Assembly (NCBI GenBank): GCA_017630395.1
Contig: JAGBVI010000065.1
Span: forward strand, 33,114-97,113
Direction: 5' to 3'
From: Paludibacteraceae bacterium
GTDB taxonomy: Bacteria > Bacteroidota > Bacteroidia > Bacteroidales > Paludibacteraceae
DNA: 64,000 nt
Made by a program: the position numbers and the translations under genes. Below, piece after piece: positions 54,775-63,663 of this stretch. Numbering within the stretch: the stretch's first letter is position 1; each line of letters opens with the position of its first letter. The notes under the pieces are model-generated. The model was given only the letters and a program-made list of their open reading frames with translations, was not told where the DNA came from and searched no databases.

Positions 54775-56808
54775 ATGTTACAACAGGCTAAAGATCTACA
54801 AAACAGAGCGGTGACGCAATTGGTTAGCGCGCTTTCGCAAGGGAAGAAAGAGTACACCTTCCGCGCCCCAACCGGCAGCGGAAAGACCTACATGATGGCA
54901 GACTTCATGAATCGTATCCTTGCCACGCACAGCAATGTGGTCTTCTTGGTTTCGTCGCTCTCCAAAAGCGAGCTGGCGGAGCAGAACTACAACTCCTTTT
55001 GCGCATTGAGCCAGAACGGAACGTTCCCCAATCTGAACCCCCATTTGATAAACTCAGAGACAAGCGGAGAGGGCGCGTTGCATATCCCTACTGACCATAA
55101 CGTCTATGTCTTGCCGCGAGACCTATACAAGGAGAAGAGCCGACTAAAAGAGGAGGGGACTTTTCTGAACTTTCTGCAGACGATGAAAGGAAATTTGTTC
55201 AGCAAAACGGAGGAGAGTTTGGCCGGAAAGATTATCTATGTCATCAAAGACGAGTGTCATATAGCCACATCCAACTTAGATGAATTAGGCAATTACTTTT
55301 CCGTAATTATCAATTTTTCAGCAACGCCCAAGTTGTCCCGAAAACAATTGCCGGATGTAGAAATAACCAATTCAGATGCAGAAGAGGCAAAATTGATTAA
55401 ACAGGTTAAATTTCAGTCAGATACAGATTCGTTAGATGCCGCCCTTGATAAATTTGAAGAGATCAAAGCAGACTATACCAATCACTTGGAGGTAAATCCG
55501 TGCTTCATCATTCAGATTTCAAACAAAGACAAAGCAGAGGAGGAACTGACCAACAATATTTTTCCGGCTCTCGGCAATACAAAGCACCAAGATTTGAAGT
55601 GGGTTTACATCACGGGCGACAAGACTGGCAAAGGATGCAAAACCAATGACTCCGGACTGAACAAATTACCGGTATCAAAATGGAAAGAATATATGAAGCC
55701 CAAAGAATCAAGTATCTCTGTGATTATCTTCAAGATGGTGATTTCAGAAGGGTGGGATATACCTCGTGCATGTATGCTCTATCAGGTGCGAGACACGAAG
55801 AGCAAGCAACTCGACGAGCAAGTTATGGGACGAGTGCGTCGTAATCCACGCTTGTTGGATTTTGAGCATCTCACCAAAGAGGCACAAGATTTAGCTTCTA
55901 CTGCATGGATTTGGGGAATAGCTCCTAAAGAGGCAGGATTGCCCAAACAGGTCAATCTCTACAGAAATTATGATATAGAGAACGAAATCAAAGTAAAAAC
56001 AACAAAGTTGGAAGCGCAAAGAATCAAGGCAGATTTGAACATGACAAAATTGCTTGAAGAAGGAAAGGAGAAGGCAATCGGCGACAATATTTTTGAAATG
56101 TACCGAAAATTTATTCAATGCGAGAACGATATACAAGAACTTTGTTATGAATATGCAGACAGCTATCAAAAGTGGCGTTTGTTTGTTGAGAAAATAGTAG
56201 ATGTCAAGAAAAAATATTACACAGCGATTACTGATTATGAACAAAGCATGTGCGTATGTGAAGAAGCAAGTTTCCCATACGGAAGTAGTTACAATGAAAC
56301 AGACCAGAAGCTGACGATTGATGATTGGGTGTGGTATCGCAAAGAAGACAATATCATCTACGATGAATTTTCGTTTGACAGTGAAGCCGAGAGAAAGTGG
56401 GCAGAAATTTTGAAAGACATCCGTCAGAAGAGCATCAAACAAACCGATGTTTTGGGTGATAATAAGTTTTTGTGGGGTAAAAATTTTCCACTCAACTCAG
56501 AAATCAAGTTTGAATATTTTTCGGATGGTATTCACACCTCCTATCCGGATTTTGTGATGAAAGATACCCAAGGTCGCATTCACATTTTTGAAGTAAAGAG
56601 TGTAAACAAATCCTCATCGCTCAACATCAACGAAGAGGAGTATAAGGAAAAAATACGCTCCTTAAAAGAGTGTTACAAAGCCTGTTCAAAAAAGACGGAG
56701 CATATTTTTTATCTTCCAATTTTAGAAGGGAATACATGGAAAATCACAAAATTTGAAAAAGGGGAGGAGACAACGATAGATTTGCGTCAGTTTAGAGATA
56801 ATTTGTAA
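54775..56808 (+). CDS. Type III restriction enzyme helicase/nuclease subunit (Res)
   Basis: ATP-dependent restriction subunit that acts with Mod on unmodified DNA. The 677-residue protein has an SF2 helicase core with Walker A APTGSGKT (residues 31-38), the Walker B/motif II box DECH (159-162, where DEAH or DEPH is more common), FSATPK (motif III) and VMGRVRRNPR (motif VI). A C-terminal PD-(D/E)XK nuclease follows (SYPDFVMKDTQGRIHIFEVKSVNK). It is shorter than the roughly 970-residue EcoP15I Res but has all the expected parts. The first 500 bases are GC-rich and the rest AT-rich. Confidence 0.92.
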   Translation: MLQQAKDLQNRAVTQLVSALSQGKKEYTFRAPTGSGKTYMMADFMNRILATHSNVVFLVSSLSKSELAEQNYNSFCALSQNGTFPNLNPHLINSETSGEGALHIPTDHNVYVLPRDLYKEKSRLKEEGTFLNFLQTMKGNLFSKTEESLAGKIIYVIKDECHIATSNLDELGNYFSVIINFSATPKLSRKQLPDVEITNSDAEEAKLIKQVKFQSDTDSLDAALDKFEEIKADYTNHLEVNPCFIIQISNKDKAEEELTNNIFPALGNTKHQDLKWVYITGDKTGKGCKTNDSGLNKLPVSKWKEYMKPKESSISVIIFKMVISEGWDIPRACMLYQVRDTKSKQLDEQVMGRVRRNPRLLDFEHLTKEAQDLASTAWIWGIAPKEAGLPKQVNLYRNYDIENEIKVKTTKLEAQRIKADLNMTKLLEEGKEKAIGDNIFEMYRKFIQCENDIQELCYEYADSYQKWRLFVEKIVDVKKKYYTAITDYEQSMCVCEEASFPYGSSYNETDQKLTIDDWVWYRKEDNIIYDEFSFDSEAERKWAEILKDIRQKSIKQTDVLGDNKFLWGKNFPLNSEIKFEYFSDGIHTSYPDFVMKDTQGRIHIFEVKSVNKSSSLNINEEEYKEKIRSLKECYKACSKKTEHIFYLPILEGNTWKITKFEKGEETTIDLRQFRDNL

Positions 56809-56814
56809 ATTTCA

Positions 56815-56846
56815 AAAAAAGGAAGGTTTTATTCGCCTTCCTTTTT
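56815..56846. terminator. Bidirectional terminator between res and the Rpn-family gene
   Basis: GGAAGG / CCTTCC with an 8-9 base loop, with an A-run on the left and a T-run on the right, closes the plus-strand res gene and the convergent minus-strand gene. Confidence 0.8.
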
Positions 56847-56866
56847 ATCATGATTTTGAAGTTTAT

Positions 56867-57550
56867 TTATCGCAAAGCTTCAATTTCCTCCTTAGAGAGT
56901 CCCGAAATTTCAGCAATCAAGTCGATGCTCATTCCCATATTTAGCATCTTTTTAGCTGTTTCAATCTGATTCTCTTTTTTTTCCTCAACATGTCCTTCAG
57001 CATGTCCTTCGGCGTGTCCCTTTGCGTGAGCCTCTGCGGCGATTTTCACCTTTGCCTCCTCCAGCATCTCCTCGAAGTTGATTTCATCCTCAATAGCTTT
57101 CAGTCCGGCTTCATAGCGCGCAAGTTCATCATCTGTAAGATTACAGAATTGCGCTCGCTCGATTAGCTCCAATAGGGCGGGATCGGCTTTTTCATATACC
57201 GAAGGACTAATTTTATACATACGCTCTCCTAAGTTTTTGATAATTTCTATCCAACAATCTTTTGATGAGGGTTGTTCGATTTTTGCGAAGTCGAAATTCT
57301 CCAAAATGATGAAGTATTTCCGCATTCTATCCCAAAACTGAACTTTGTCGATTCGGTCGAACTCTTCCGTCTCCACAATGGATTTTCTCTCGTTACCAAA
57401 CCTTTTGTTGAGGAAGAATACCCCAATCAGATGGGGAATATCTTCTTTCATCTTGTTCCAATTGTCACCACGGTTTAAAACCTTGCTCATCAGGGTGTAA
57501 AGGTAGTAATTTGCCCGTGTTTTGAAAAATAATTGCGAATAATTTTGCAT
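56867..57550 (-). pseudogene. Truncated Rpn/PD-(D/E)XK transposase-family gene
   Basis: 227 residues matching the C-terminal part of the PD-(D/E)XK nuclease (Rpn, YhgA-like) family: a region resembling YSQLFFKTRANYYLYTLMSKVL, then VIGVFFLNKRFG-type strands, an acidic helical section (TDDELARYEAGLKAIEDEINFEEMLEEAK), a tandem AKGHAEGHAEGHVEEKK stretch and a short SGLSKEEIEAL end. The N-terminal nuclease motifs (Asp and ExQ) are missing, and the bases upstream of 57550 do not encode them in any frame I checked. It is therefore a truncated remnant, though its reading frame is intact. It converges on res. Confidence 0.7.
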
Positions 57551-57789
57551 CTCGCGGGATTAGTTGGATTGGGGAGAGAAAATGGATGGAAGAATTAATG
57601 ATTGGCCGTAGTTGTTGGATTAAAAAAGAATTTGGTTGATGGCAGTGCGCAACAAAATATTGTTTGGGTTTCATGTTAAAAGAAGCCTATCATATTAAAT
57701 TATGGCTATAAAAGTGTTATAATCAGAAGAAAATAAATATAAAACAAAAAAAATCTTCTGATAAATTACCAGATATGGGAATTTTTGTA

Positions 57790-57797
57790 TAATTTTG
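57790..57797 (+). promoter_or_regulatory. Putative -7 box for the toxin-antitoxin operon
   Basis: TAATTTTG fits TAnnTTTG and lies 28 bases before the toxin ATG at 57826. No good -33 was found. Confidence 0.4.
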
Positions 57798-57825
57798 CAG
57801 CAGGAAACAAAAGCTATTGACGCTT

Positions 57826-58155
57826 ATGAAAATTATTTTCAAAGATGAAGCGTTATCCCAATTGTATTCAAACGGTAAAACCGAAGACCGAAAGTATAAG
57901 AAACTTTGCAAGAACAAGAAGTTGGTTGAAGGTTACCAAAGAGCTGTCTCCATTATGTACGATGTGGATTCAACAGAAGAACTCAGGCCTTTCAGTTTTC
58001 TTCACTACGAAAAACTGAAGTACATGAAAGAACCTTTAAGCTCTGTGAGACTGGTGAACGGAATGGTTGAACGATTGTTATTTACAGAAACGGAGGACTG
58101 CATCGAAGTTGAACTTTTAGAAATAGATAGCACTCATTATGGCAACAAGAAGTAA
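57826..58155 (+). CDS. HigB/RelE-like toxin
   Basis: 109-residue small basic protein of the RelE/HigB-type toxin fold, whose family members cleave mRNA at the ribosome. It contains KKLCKNKKLVEGYQRAVSIMYDVDSTEELRPFSFLHYEKLKY, RLVNGMVERLLFTE and an EVELLEID strand near the end. ATG 57826 is used; a TTG three codons earlier is possible. Its stop overlaps the antitoxin gene by 17 bases, a tight toxin-first HigBA order. The exact catalytic residues were not identified by eye. Confidence 0.82.
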   Translation: MKIIFKDEALSQLYSNGKTEDRKYKKLCKNKKLVEGYQRAVSIMYDVDSTEELRPFSFLHYEKLKYMKEPLSSVRLVNGMVERLLFTETEDCIEVELLEIDSTHYGNKK

Positions 58156-59248
58156 CCGAATAGTTCCTGCCAGGGCAATCCACCCGGGAGAAATCTTGCG
58201 TGAAGAGTTGCAGGAACGTGGTATCAAACAAAAAGATTTTGCCCAAGCAATTGGCGTACAGGCGACCCACCTGAATGAATTCATCAAAGGAAAGCGAAAC
58301 CTGAATGAAGAACTAGCTATGAAGCTGGAATCTCAGTTAGGTATTCCATACAAGACTTGGATGAATCTGCACAACGGCTACATTTATGAATGCAAGGCTT
58401 TGGATGAAAAGAGAACAGAAGAACAGTATGCTCTTCAATTTGAAGATGCGTGTGCAAACATCTTTAATATTCAAGCCTTGTATAAACGTTTGGGGCTTAT
58501 AATGTTGTCTTGTTCGGAAAGAGTGAAGAGACTAAAAGAGTTGTTTTCATTTGACTTGCTCTCATCCAATGAACTCCGATTGCAGGTCGCTGGCATGTAC
58601 AAGCACAGCGAAAAGGTGCAGATGGATGAAAAGAACATGCTGACTTGGCTTATCCTCAACAAACTTGAAATCTCCCGTATCCAGCCATTGGACAATTACC
58701 AGAAGGGAAATGCCATAAAAGCGGCTGAGGTCATCGCACGCATGGCCAACGAAAGAGCGCTTACGACTGAATCCATCAAAGAATGCCTGAATGGCTATGG
58801 CATATCTTACATTAAGGTGGAGAAACTGGACAAGACTCCGATTGATGCTTATTCAACTTTCACTGGGGACATGCCGGTCATCACCGTAACTTACCGCTAC
58901 AATGACATGGACAAACTGGCATTTGATATTCTCCATGAGTTATGCCATATAGATCGCCACTTCTCGGAAGGGAACAAGGCATTCATTTCTATTGAAGGTA
59001 TCGAATACTCCAATGACCCGAGAGAGAAAGAGGCAAACGAGTTTGCAAGACAGATGCTCATACCTGATGAAACATGGGAAAACATCCTTAAAGTGGGATG
59101 TACAAGCCTTTCACCTTATAAGATTGTGAAGACCATTGCAAAAGAAGCCGAACGATGCGGTGTCAGTCCGTCCATCGCCATTTCGCGATATAAGCGTGAC
59201 ACCAATTGGTATCGCACATCCGCTTATAAATCTCCAAAGATATTCTGA
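58139..59248 (+). CDS. HigA antitoxin fused to ImmA/IrrE-type metallopeptidase domain
   Basis: 369-residue protein. An N-terminal Xre/HigA helix-turn-helix at about residues 10-75 (RAIHPGEILREELQERGIKQKDFAQAIGVQATHLNEFIKGKRNLNEELAMKLE) is followed by a long helical linker. Then comes a zinc-peptidase-like domain at about 240-330 with HELCH (about residues 266-270, fits HExxH) in AFDILHELCHIDRHFSEG and EANEFARQMLIP. The HTH should repress the operon and bind the toxin. The protease domain could degrade a partner or cleave the repressor, as in ImmA systems. The overlap with the toxin gene supports pairing. Confidence 0.88.
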   Translation: MATRSNRIVPARAIHPGEILREELQERGIKQKDFAQAIGVQATHLNEFIKGKRNLNEELAMKLESQLGIPYKTWMNLHNGYIYECKALDEKRTEEQYALQFEDACANIFNIQALYKRLGLIMLSCSERVKRLKELFSFDLLSSNELRLQVAGMYKHSEKVQMDEKNMLTWLILNKLEISRIQPLDNYQKGNAIKAAEVIARMANERALTTESIKECLNGYGISYIKVEKLDKTPIDAYSTFTGDMPVITVTYRYNDMDKLAFDILHELCHIDRHFSEGNKAFISIEGIEYSNDPREKEANEFARQMLIPDETWENILKVGCTSLSPYKIVKTIAKEAERCGVSPSIAISRYKRDTNWYRTSAYKSPKIF

Positions 59249-59293
59249 CAGTAGAATCTCATCTGCAGAGATAATCGATAAAGTAACAAATCC

Positions 59294-59329
59294 GACAAGA
59301 GGTATGGACGGCAGTTCATACCTCTTGTC
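59294..59329 (-). terminator. Hairpin after an orphan gene fragment
   Basis: GACAAGAGGTATG (59294-59306) and CATACCTCTTGTC (59317-59329) form a perfect 13-bp stem around a 10-base loop. It lies 3 bases past the stop of the minus-strand fragment and lacks a long T-run. Confidence 0.6.
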
Positions 59330-59331
59330 GT

Positions 59332-59468
59332 CTACTCTGCAGGTCCATGAAACAAGAATTCTCCTTTATCAGGCTTGTCCAGCTTGATGAATCCTTCATT
59401 TGCCTTATGGGTCAGGTTCTTCGCCGAGTAATCCGCTTCTGCGTTGCGGTAGATGTCAGGAAACAAAC
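59332..59468 (-). pseudogene. C-terminal fragment of a gene cut by a miniature element
   Basis: An open frame on the minus strand ends in TAG at 59332 and reads LFPDIYRNAEADYSAKNLTH-type residues ending FLFHGPAE. The residues look like a real protein C-terminus with GC-rich codons. The frame runs back into the inverted-repeat element whose left end is at 59469, and a stop appears within the element, so the gene seems to have been interrupted there. Family not recognised. Confidence 0.5.
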
Positions 59469-59851
59469 GTTTAAATTTTATTTCGAGCATATTTGAGAGA
59501 GATTTTTAAATCTATTTTTAATCTTCTTTTGCAGAAAATAGTGGACTCTTATCAAAAAAGGAGAATAAAAATAGGTTTAAGGTGAGTTCTATAAATTCTC
59601 CGTTTAAAATTTAAAAAGTGAAAATTGGAGGTTGATAAACTTTTCGGTAATTTTTGATTTGTTTCGGCAACTTGCTGCTTGTCATTCAATCACTGTGCTC
59701 GCACAGCTCCGTTCTTTCGCACAGCAATTTCCTCGAAATAAATTCAAAAATTCCTTGAAATGAATTTATAGAACCCTCCTAAAAGAATCTCAAAGATGCC
59801 GAAAATAAGAGAGTAAAACTCTAAAATATTTTTTAATAATAAAATTTAAAC
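59469..59851. mobile_element. Miniature inverted-repeat element, copy 2, with a second element nested inside
   Basis: The 383-base unit has the same ends as copy 1 (GTTTAAATTTTATT with AATAAAATTTAAAC) and shared internal blocks. It is interrupted by about 200 extra bases (about 59582-59782). That insertion is itself bounded by inverted repeats (GAGTTCTATAAATTC and GAATTTATAGAACC), so it looks like a second element inserted in the first. No transposase ORF is present. The rest of the 780-base gap (59852-59981) shows nothing I can support. Confidence 0.7.
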
Positions 59852-59981
59852 AGTTTCTTAAATGTGATTGCTCTGCTTGGGAGTGGCTCAAGAATAGAGA
59901 TTATAAAAGTAGCGGGTACAATCATAATTATGCGTATTTATGATATGTATAATCCTTTATAATATAAGGTGTTAAAGGGAT

Positions 59982-60018
59982 TTAAACAAGGTTGAGTATA
60001 ACGCAACCCAACCTTGTT
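59982..60018 (-). terminator. Terminator of the BspA-like gene
   Basis: AACAAGGTTG (59985-59994) pairs with CAACCTTGTT (60009-60018), located 11 bases after the stop of the leucine-rich-repeat gene. The trailing T-run on the minus strand is short (TTTAAA). Confidence 0.65.
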
Positions 60019-60028
60019 AGATTGCATT

Positions 60029-63000
60029 CTATTTTATAATAAATCTGAAACTCTTATTGTTGGCAACAATAATATAAACACCTGTAACAAGATGTTTGCA
60101 TTTACCTAAATTTTGACCATTTAAGGTGTAAATTGTATAATCGTCAATGCCATCAACAACAAGTTGATTCCCATTCATGTAAATTTTCATAGGAGTAACT
60201 TGGGGTAATTCAACCTCTGTGGTTAATGAACTTTCAAAGATTGCTTTCAAATTAATGTCCTGAGTTAATTTAATCTCTCTTGGATTGTCTGTGTTATCAT
60301 CACTCCATGATGAGAATACAAAGCCTTCATTAGGAATGGCAGAGATTATTATTGTTGAATCGGCAGGTAAAAATCCGCCACCTTTCACAACTCCATTTTC
60401 TCCGGATGTATCTACAGAATAACAACCAATTATATTTCTAAATGCGTTCCATAAAAAAGAATTTTTGTACTGATTTATGGCATCTTTAGGGACGTATAAA
60501 GGAATATCTTTATTTACCATCTCAAAGGCATTTTGAGATAAAGTTGCAGGAATTTCCCCTATACAAGTAATGCTCTTAACATTTTTACAACTACTGAAGG
60601 CCGACTTTTCAATTGTATTTACACTTTCCGGGATTGTGATAGATTCCAAATTTTCACAATAGTAAAAAGCAGCAGTTCCAATATTTTTTACGCCGTTAGG
60701 TATTACAATACTCTTTAACCCGAAACAGTTGGCGAATGCTTTTTCACCTATTGAGTCTATAGTCGAAGGAATTTCTACACTATTCAAATCATAGCAATAT
60801 TGAAATGCATATTCTGAAATTTTATTTACAACATATTCATTTCCCTCATAAGTTATTTTTGATGGGATGACAATATCTCCTGTATATTTTTCTCCCGAAG
60901 GAGCCAAACTAGCAGTGAAAGAGTTAGCATCCAGCAGGTAATAAAGCCGGTCAACTGAAATCGGAATTGGAAGCACATTAAATCTCTTCCAATCGTCATG
61001 ATTTTTATAATTATATAACGATGTGTAATTAACATAAATAATAGGAAGAATGTTTCTATCACTGAATGCGTTTTTACCTAAGAGGGGAGGAAGATCACTT
61101 AAGATTTTTATCGGAACGTTATCTCCAACGTTATAAAAAGCGAAATCACCTATTTCTGTTACATTTTTGGGAATAGTTAATGATGACAAATTAGGACATA
61201 AATTAAATGCTTTCATCTCTATTTTTGTTAAACTCTCAGGGAATTCAATAGATGATAAGCTACTACAATTTTCGAATAGGCCATTAGCAATAGTTGTAAT
61301 TCCTTCCGGAATTATTACAGTCGATAATTTACTGCATTCTGCAAAAGCCTTTTCTCCGATAAATTCTAATTCAGCCGGAATTTCTAATATTTCAATGTTG
61401 CTACAACCAAGAAATGCCAACTCTCCAATTTCCAAGATACCCTCTGGAAAATTCAGTTCAGTCAGACCGGAACAATATTGAAAAGCCTTAGTTTTTATCT
61501 CCGTCAAACTATTCGGAAAATTTAATCGCTTTAAATTTTGGCAATATTCAAAAGCTCCCTCTTCAATCGTTTTTAAATTATTGGGAAATGTAATACTTGA
61601 TAATTGCCTACATCCGGAGAATGTATATTTCCCAATCGATGTAATTCCCTCTGGAATGGTTATACTTGTAAGGTTGAAACAATTATCAAAAGCACTATCT
61701 CCAATTTTCTTTAAAGAATTTGGTAATTTAATTGAATTCAATTTTTCGCAACCATAGAATACATAATCCCCTATCAAACTCAAGTTGTCAGGTAACTCAA
61801 CTCGCACCAAATTTTTACATTCATAAAATGTATATGCATCTAGTGATTTGATGCTATTGGGAATAACAACGCTGCTTAAATTTGTATGTGCAAATGCTTT
61901 TGTGTCGATTTGATTTACTATATACTCTTCTCCGTTATGATTAATCATACGGGGAATATCTATATCTCCGGAATACGGAATAATTCCTTTGACAACCGTA
62001 GCAGAATGGGTTAACGAATCTAAAATATAGTAAATTCCATTTTCGTAAATTGAAAAACTTAAGATGTTATATTGATTCCAACTTGCATCTTCAAGGTAAT
62101 TATTAACGGATTCAGAAGGAACAAATATTTTTAAATTTTTGCTTGTATAGTCAAATGCATTTATCCCTAAATTCGCAGGTGTTATGTTTTTACAATCAAT
62201 GAGTTCTAATTTCCTACAATATTGAAATGCAGACTGCCCAATTTTAGAAACGGATTGGGGCAATTCTATTGTCGTAAGGTTCTCGCAATTATTAAATGCA
62301 TATTCGTCTATCACCCTTAAACTATCTGAAAGATGTAATTCTGACAATTGTTTACAGTAAAAAAAGGCTCTGTTACCAATAAATTTAGTTTGTTTTGGAA
62401 TTGTTATACGAATTAAACTATCGCATTCGCTGAAAGTGTATTCCTTTATTGAATCTATGTTCTCAGACAATTTTACACGTTTCAAGGATTTACATTTTTC
62501 AAACGCCCTTGCGCCAAGACTTTTTACACTATTAGCAATTGAAACGTCTGTTAAGTTTAGTGAATATTTAAATGCATTATCTTCAATAACCTCAACATTA
62601 TCCGGAATCGTAATGTTTCTTAAACTATCACAATGCATAAAAGCAGATTCTCCTATTATTTTAACTTTGTTTGAAACGTTATATTCTTTCCAACTCTTTC
62701 CGCAAGGGTATTGTATTAATTTACTTTGAGATTTATTGTAAAGAATTCCATCTTCCGAAGAATAATAAGGATTAATCTCCGAAACAACAATATTTTCCAA
62801 TCTTGAACAATCAACAAAAGGAGAAATGCCAATTTTTGTTATGTTGCTAGAAATATAAATTTCACGCAAATTAGAGCAGCGAGAAAAAACTCTATCTCCT
62901 AATTCCGTAACATTTTTAGGAATTTCTATGGATGTTAAATTACAACAACATTCAAAAGCTTCTTCACCTATTCTCGTTACAGTTTTCGGTATAGTAAAAC

Positions 63001-63388
63001 TTTTTAGAGCATGACAACCATAAAAAAGGCTGTCTTCGATTTCTGTAATGGTTTCCGGAAGTGTGATACTATCCATGCCATAACACCATGTAAAGGCTCC
63101 TGCCCCTATTTTCGTTACTGTTTCTGGTATAATTATGCTTGTAACATACATACAATCCCAAAATGCATTCGAATCAATTTCTGTTACGATATACTCTTTT
63201 TCATTATAGATAATTTTAGGAGGAATAACTATTTTTCCTGTATACTCTCCACTCCCTGACCAACTTGCTACGCTAACTGAAATAGAATCGCTGTTAAAAT
63301 TGTAATAGATCTTGTCAATTTTAAAATCGTATCCCCATAAATTTATAGACATTAAAACGAATATAAAACTTATTACTGTTTTTCTCAT
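60029..63388 (-). CDS. BspA-like leucine-rich-repeat surface protein
   Basis: Exported protein of 1119 residues (ATG 63388). After the signal peptide (MRKTVISFIFVLMSINLWGYDF) come two or three long arrays of about 23-residue LRR_5/BspA repeats of the form ...IPNSVTxIGxxAFxxCxxLxSI. These are separated by short degenerate spacers that each begin IYYxLDS and end GDIVIPxxIxxNGxEYxVxxI. A B-repeat-like domain (GFVFSSWSDDNTDNPREIKLTQDINLKAIFE) and a terminal T9SS-type sorting tail (TIYTLNGQNLGKCKHLVTGVYIIV) follow. BspA-type proteins bind host proteins. The promoter at 63462-63492 supports this start over an upstream ATG at 63415. Confidence 0.9.
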   Translation of the reverse strand: MRKTVISFIFVLMSINLWGYDFKIDKIYYNFNSDSISVSVASWSGSGEYTGKIVIPPKIIYNEKEYIVTEIDSNAFWDCMYVTSIIIPETVTKIGAGAFTWCYGMDSITLPETITEIEDSLFYGCHALKSFTIPKTVTRIGEEAFECCCNLTSIEIPKNVTELGDRVFSRCSNLREIYISSNITKIGISPFVDCSRLENIVVSEINPYYSSEDGILYNKSQSKLIQYPCGKSWKEYNVSNKVKIIGESAFMHCDSLRNITIPDNVEVIEDNAFKYSLNLTDVSIANSVKSLGARAFEKCKSLKRVKLSENIDSIKEYTFSECDSLIRITIPKQTKFIGNRAFFYCKQLSELHLSDSLRVIDEYAFNNCENLTTIELPQSVSKIGQSAFQYCRKLELIDCKNITPANLGINAFDYTSKNLKIFVPSESVNNYLEDASWNQYNILSFSIYENGIYYILDSLTHSATVVKGIIPYSGDIDIPRMINHNGEEYIVNQIDTKAFAHTNLSSVVIPNSIKSLDAYTFYECKNLVRVELPDNLSLIGDYVFYGCEKLNSIKLPNSLKKIGDSAFDNCFNLTSITIPEGITSIGKYTFSGCRQLSSITFPNNLKTIEEGAFEYCQNLKRLNFPNSLTEIKTKAFQYCSGLTELNFPEGILEIGELAFLGCSNIEILEIPAELEFIGEKAFAECSKLSTVIIPEGITTIANGLFENCSSLSSIEFPESLTKIEMKAFNLCPNLSSLTIPKNVTEIGDFAFYNVGDNVPIKILSDLPPLLGKNAFSDRNILPIIYVNYTSLYNYKNHDDWKRFNVLPIPISVDRLYYLLDANSFTASLAPSGEKYTGDIVIPSKITYEGNEYVVNKISEYAFQYCYDLNSVEIPSTIDSIGEKAFANCFGLKSIVIPNGVKNIGTAAFYYCENLESITIPESVNTIEKSAFSSCKNVKSITCIGEIPATLSQNAFEMVNKDIPLYVPKDAINQYKNSFLWNAFRNIIGCYSVDTSGENGVVKGGGFLPADSTIIISAIPNEGFVFSSWSDDNTDNPREIKLTQDINLKAIFESSLTTEVELPQVTPMKIYMNGNQLVVDGIDDYTIYTLNGQNLGKCKHLVTGVYIIVANNKSFRFIIK

Positions 63389-63461
63389 AATTTGATTAGT
63401 TTTTTGGTAATACATTCTGGTTGTGGAAAATAATGTTTATTCCACTTCTTTCCTATAATGC

Positions 63462-63492
63462 CAAAGATAAAGAAATATATTAGCCATTCAAA
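63462..63492 (-). promoter_or_regulatory. Promoter of the BspA-like gene
   Basis: On the minus strand TTTG (63489-63492), 19 bases, TATCTTTG (63462-63469). This leaves a leader of about 67 nt to the ATG at 63388. Confidence 0.75.
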
Positions 63493-63609
63493 ATAAATCT
63501 GTGGAATTTTTAGGTATCCCTCTGAATTTTTTAAACCTTGATGATAAAAATAATGGCTTGATTCAATATTTGTTCAGACTGTTACATTTTAGAACTCTCC
63601 TATAATAGA

Positions 63610-63648
63610 AACGGAGAGCAACCTTTTCTGTTACTCTCCGTTTTTTAT
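63610..63648 (-). terminator. Terminator of the gene at the right edge
   Basis: AACGGAGAG (63610-63618) and CTCTCCGTT (63634-63642) form a perfect stem about 20 bases past the stop of the edge gene. The T-run is clear on the plus strand and weaker on the minus strand. Confidence 0.7.
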
Positions 63649-63663
63649 GAAGATTAAATAGGG

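Noticed and set aside
52561-59470. Integrated element with attL/attR at tRNA-Leu
   Set aside because: I searched by eye for a repeat of the tRNA-Leu 3' end (gtcccgcctgcggtac) downstream and found none, and there is no integrase gene.
59852-59981. Plus-strand frame reading CDCSAWEWLKNRDYKS-like residues
   Set aside because: It is only about 26 residues before a stop, just after the MITE; too short to support as a gene remnant.
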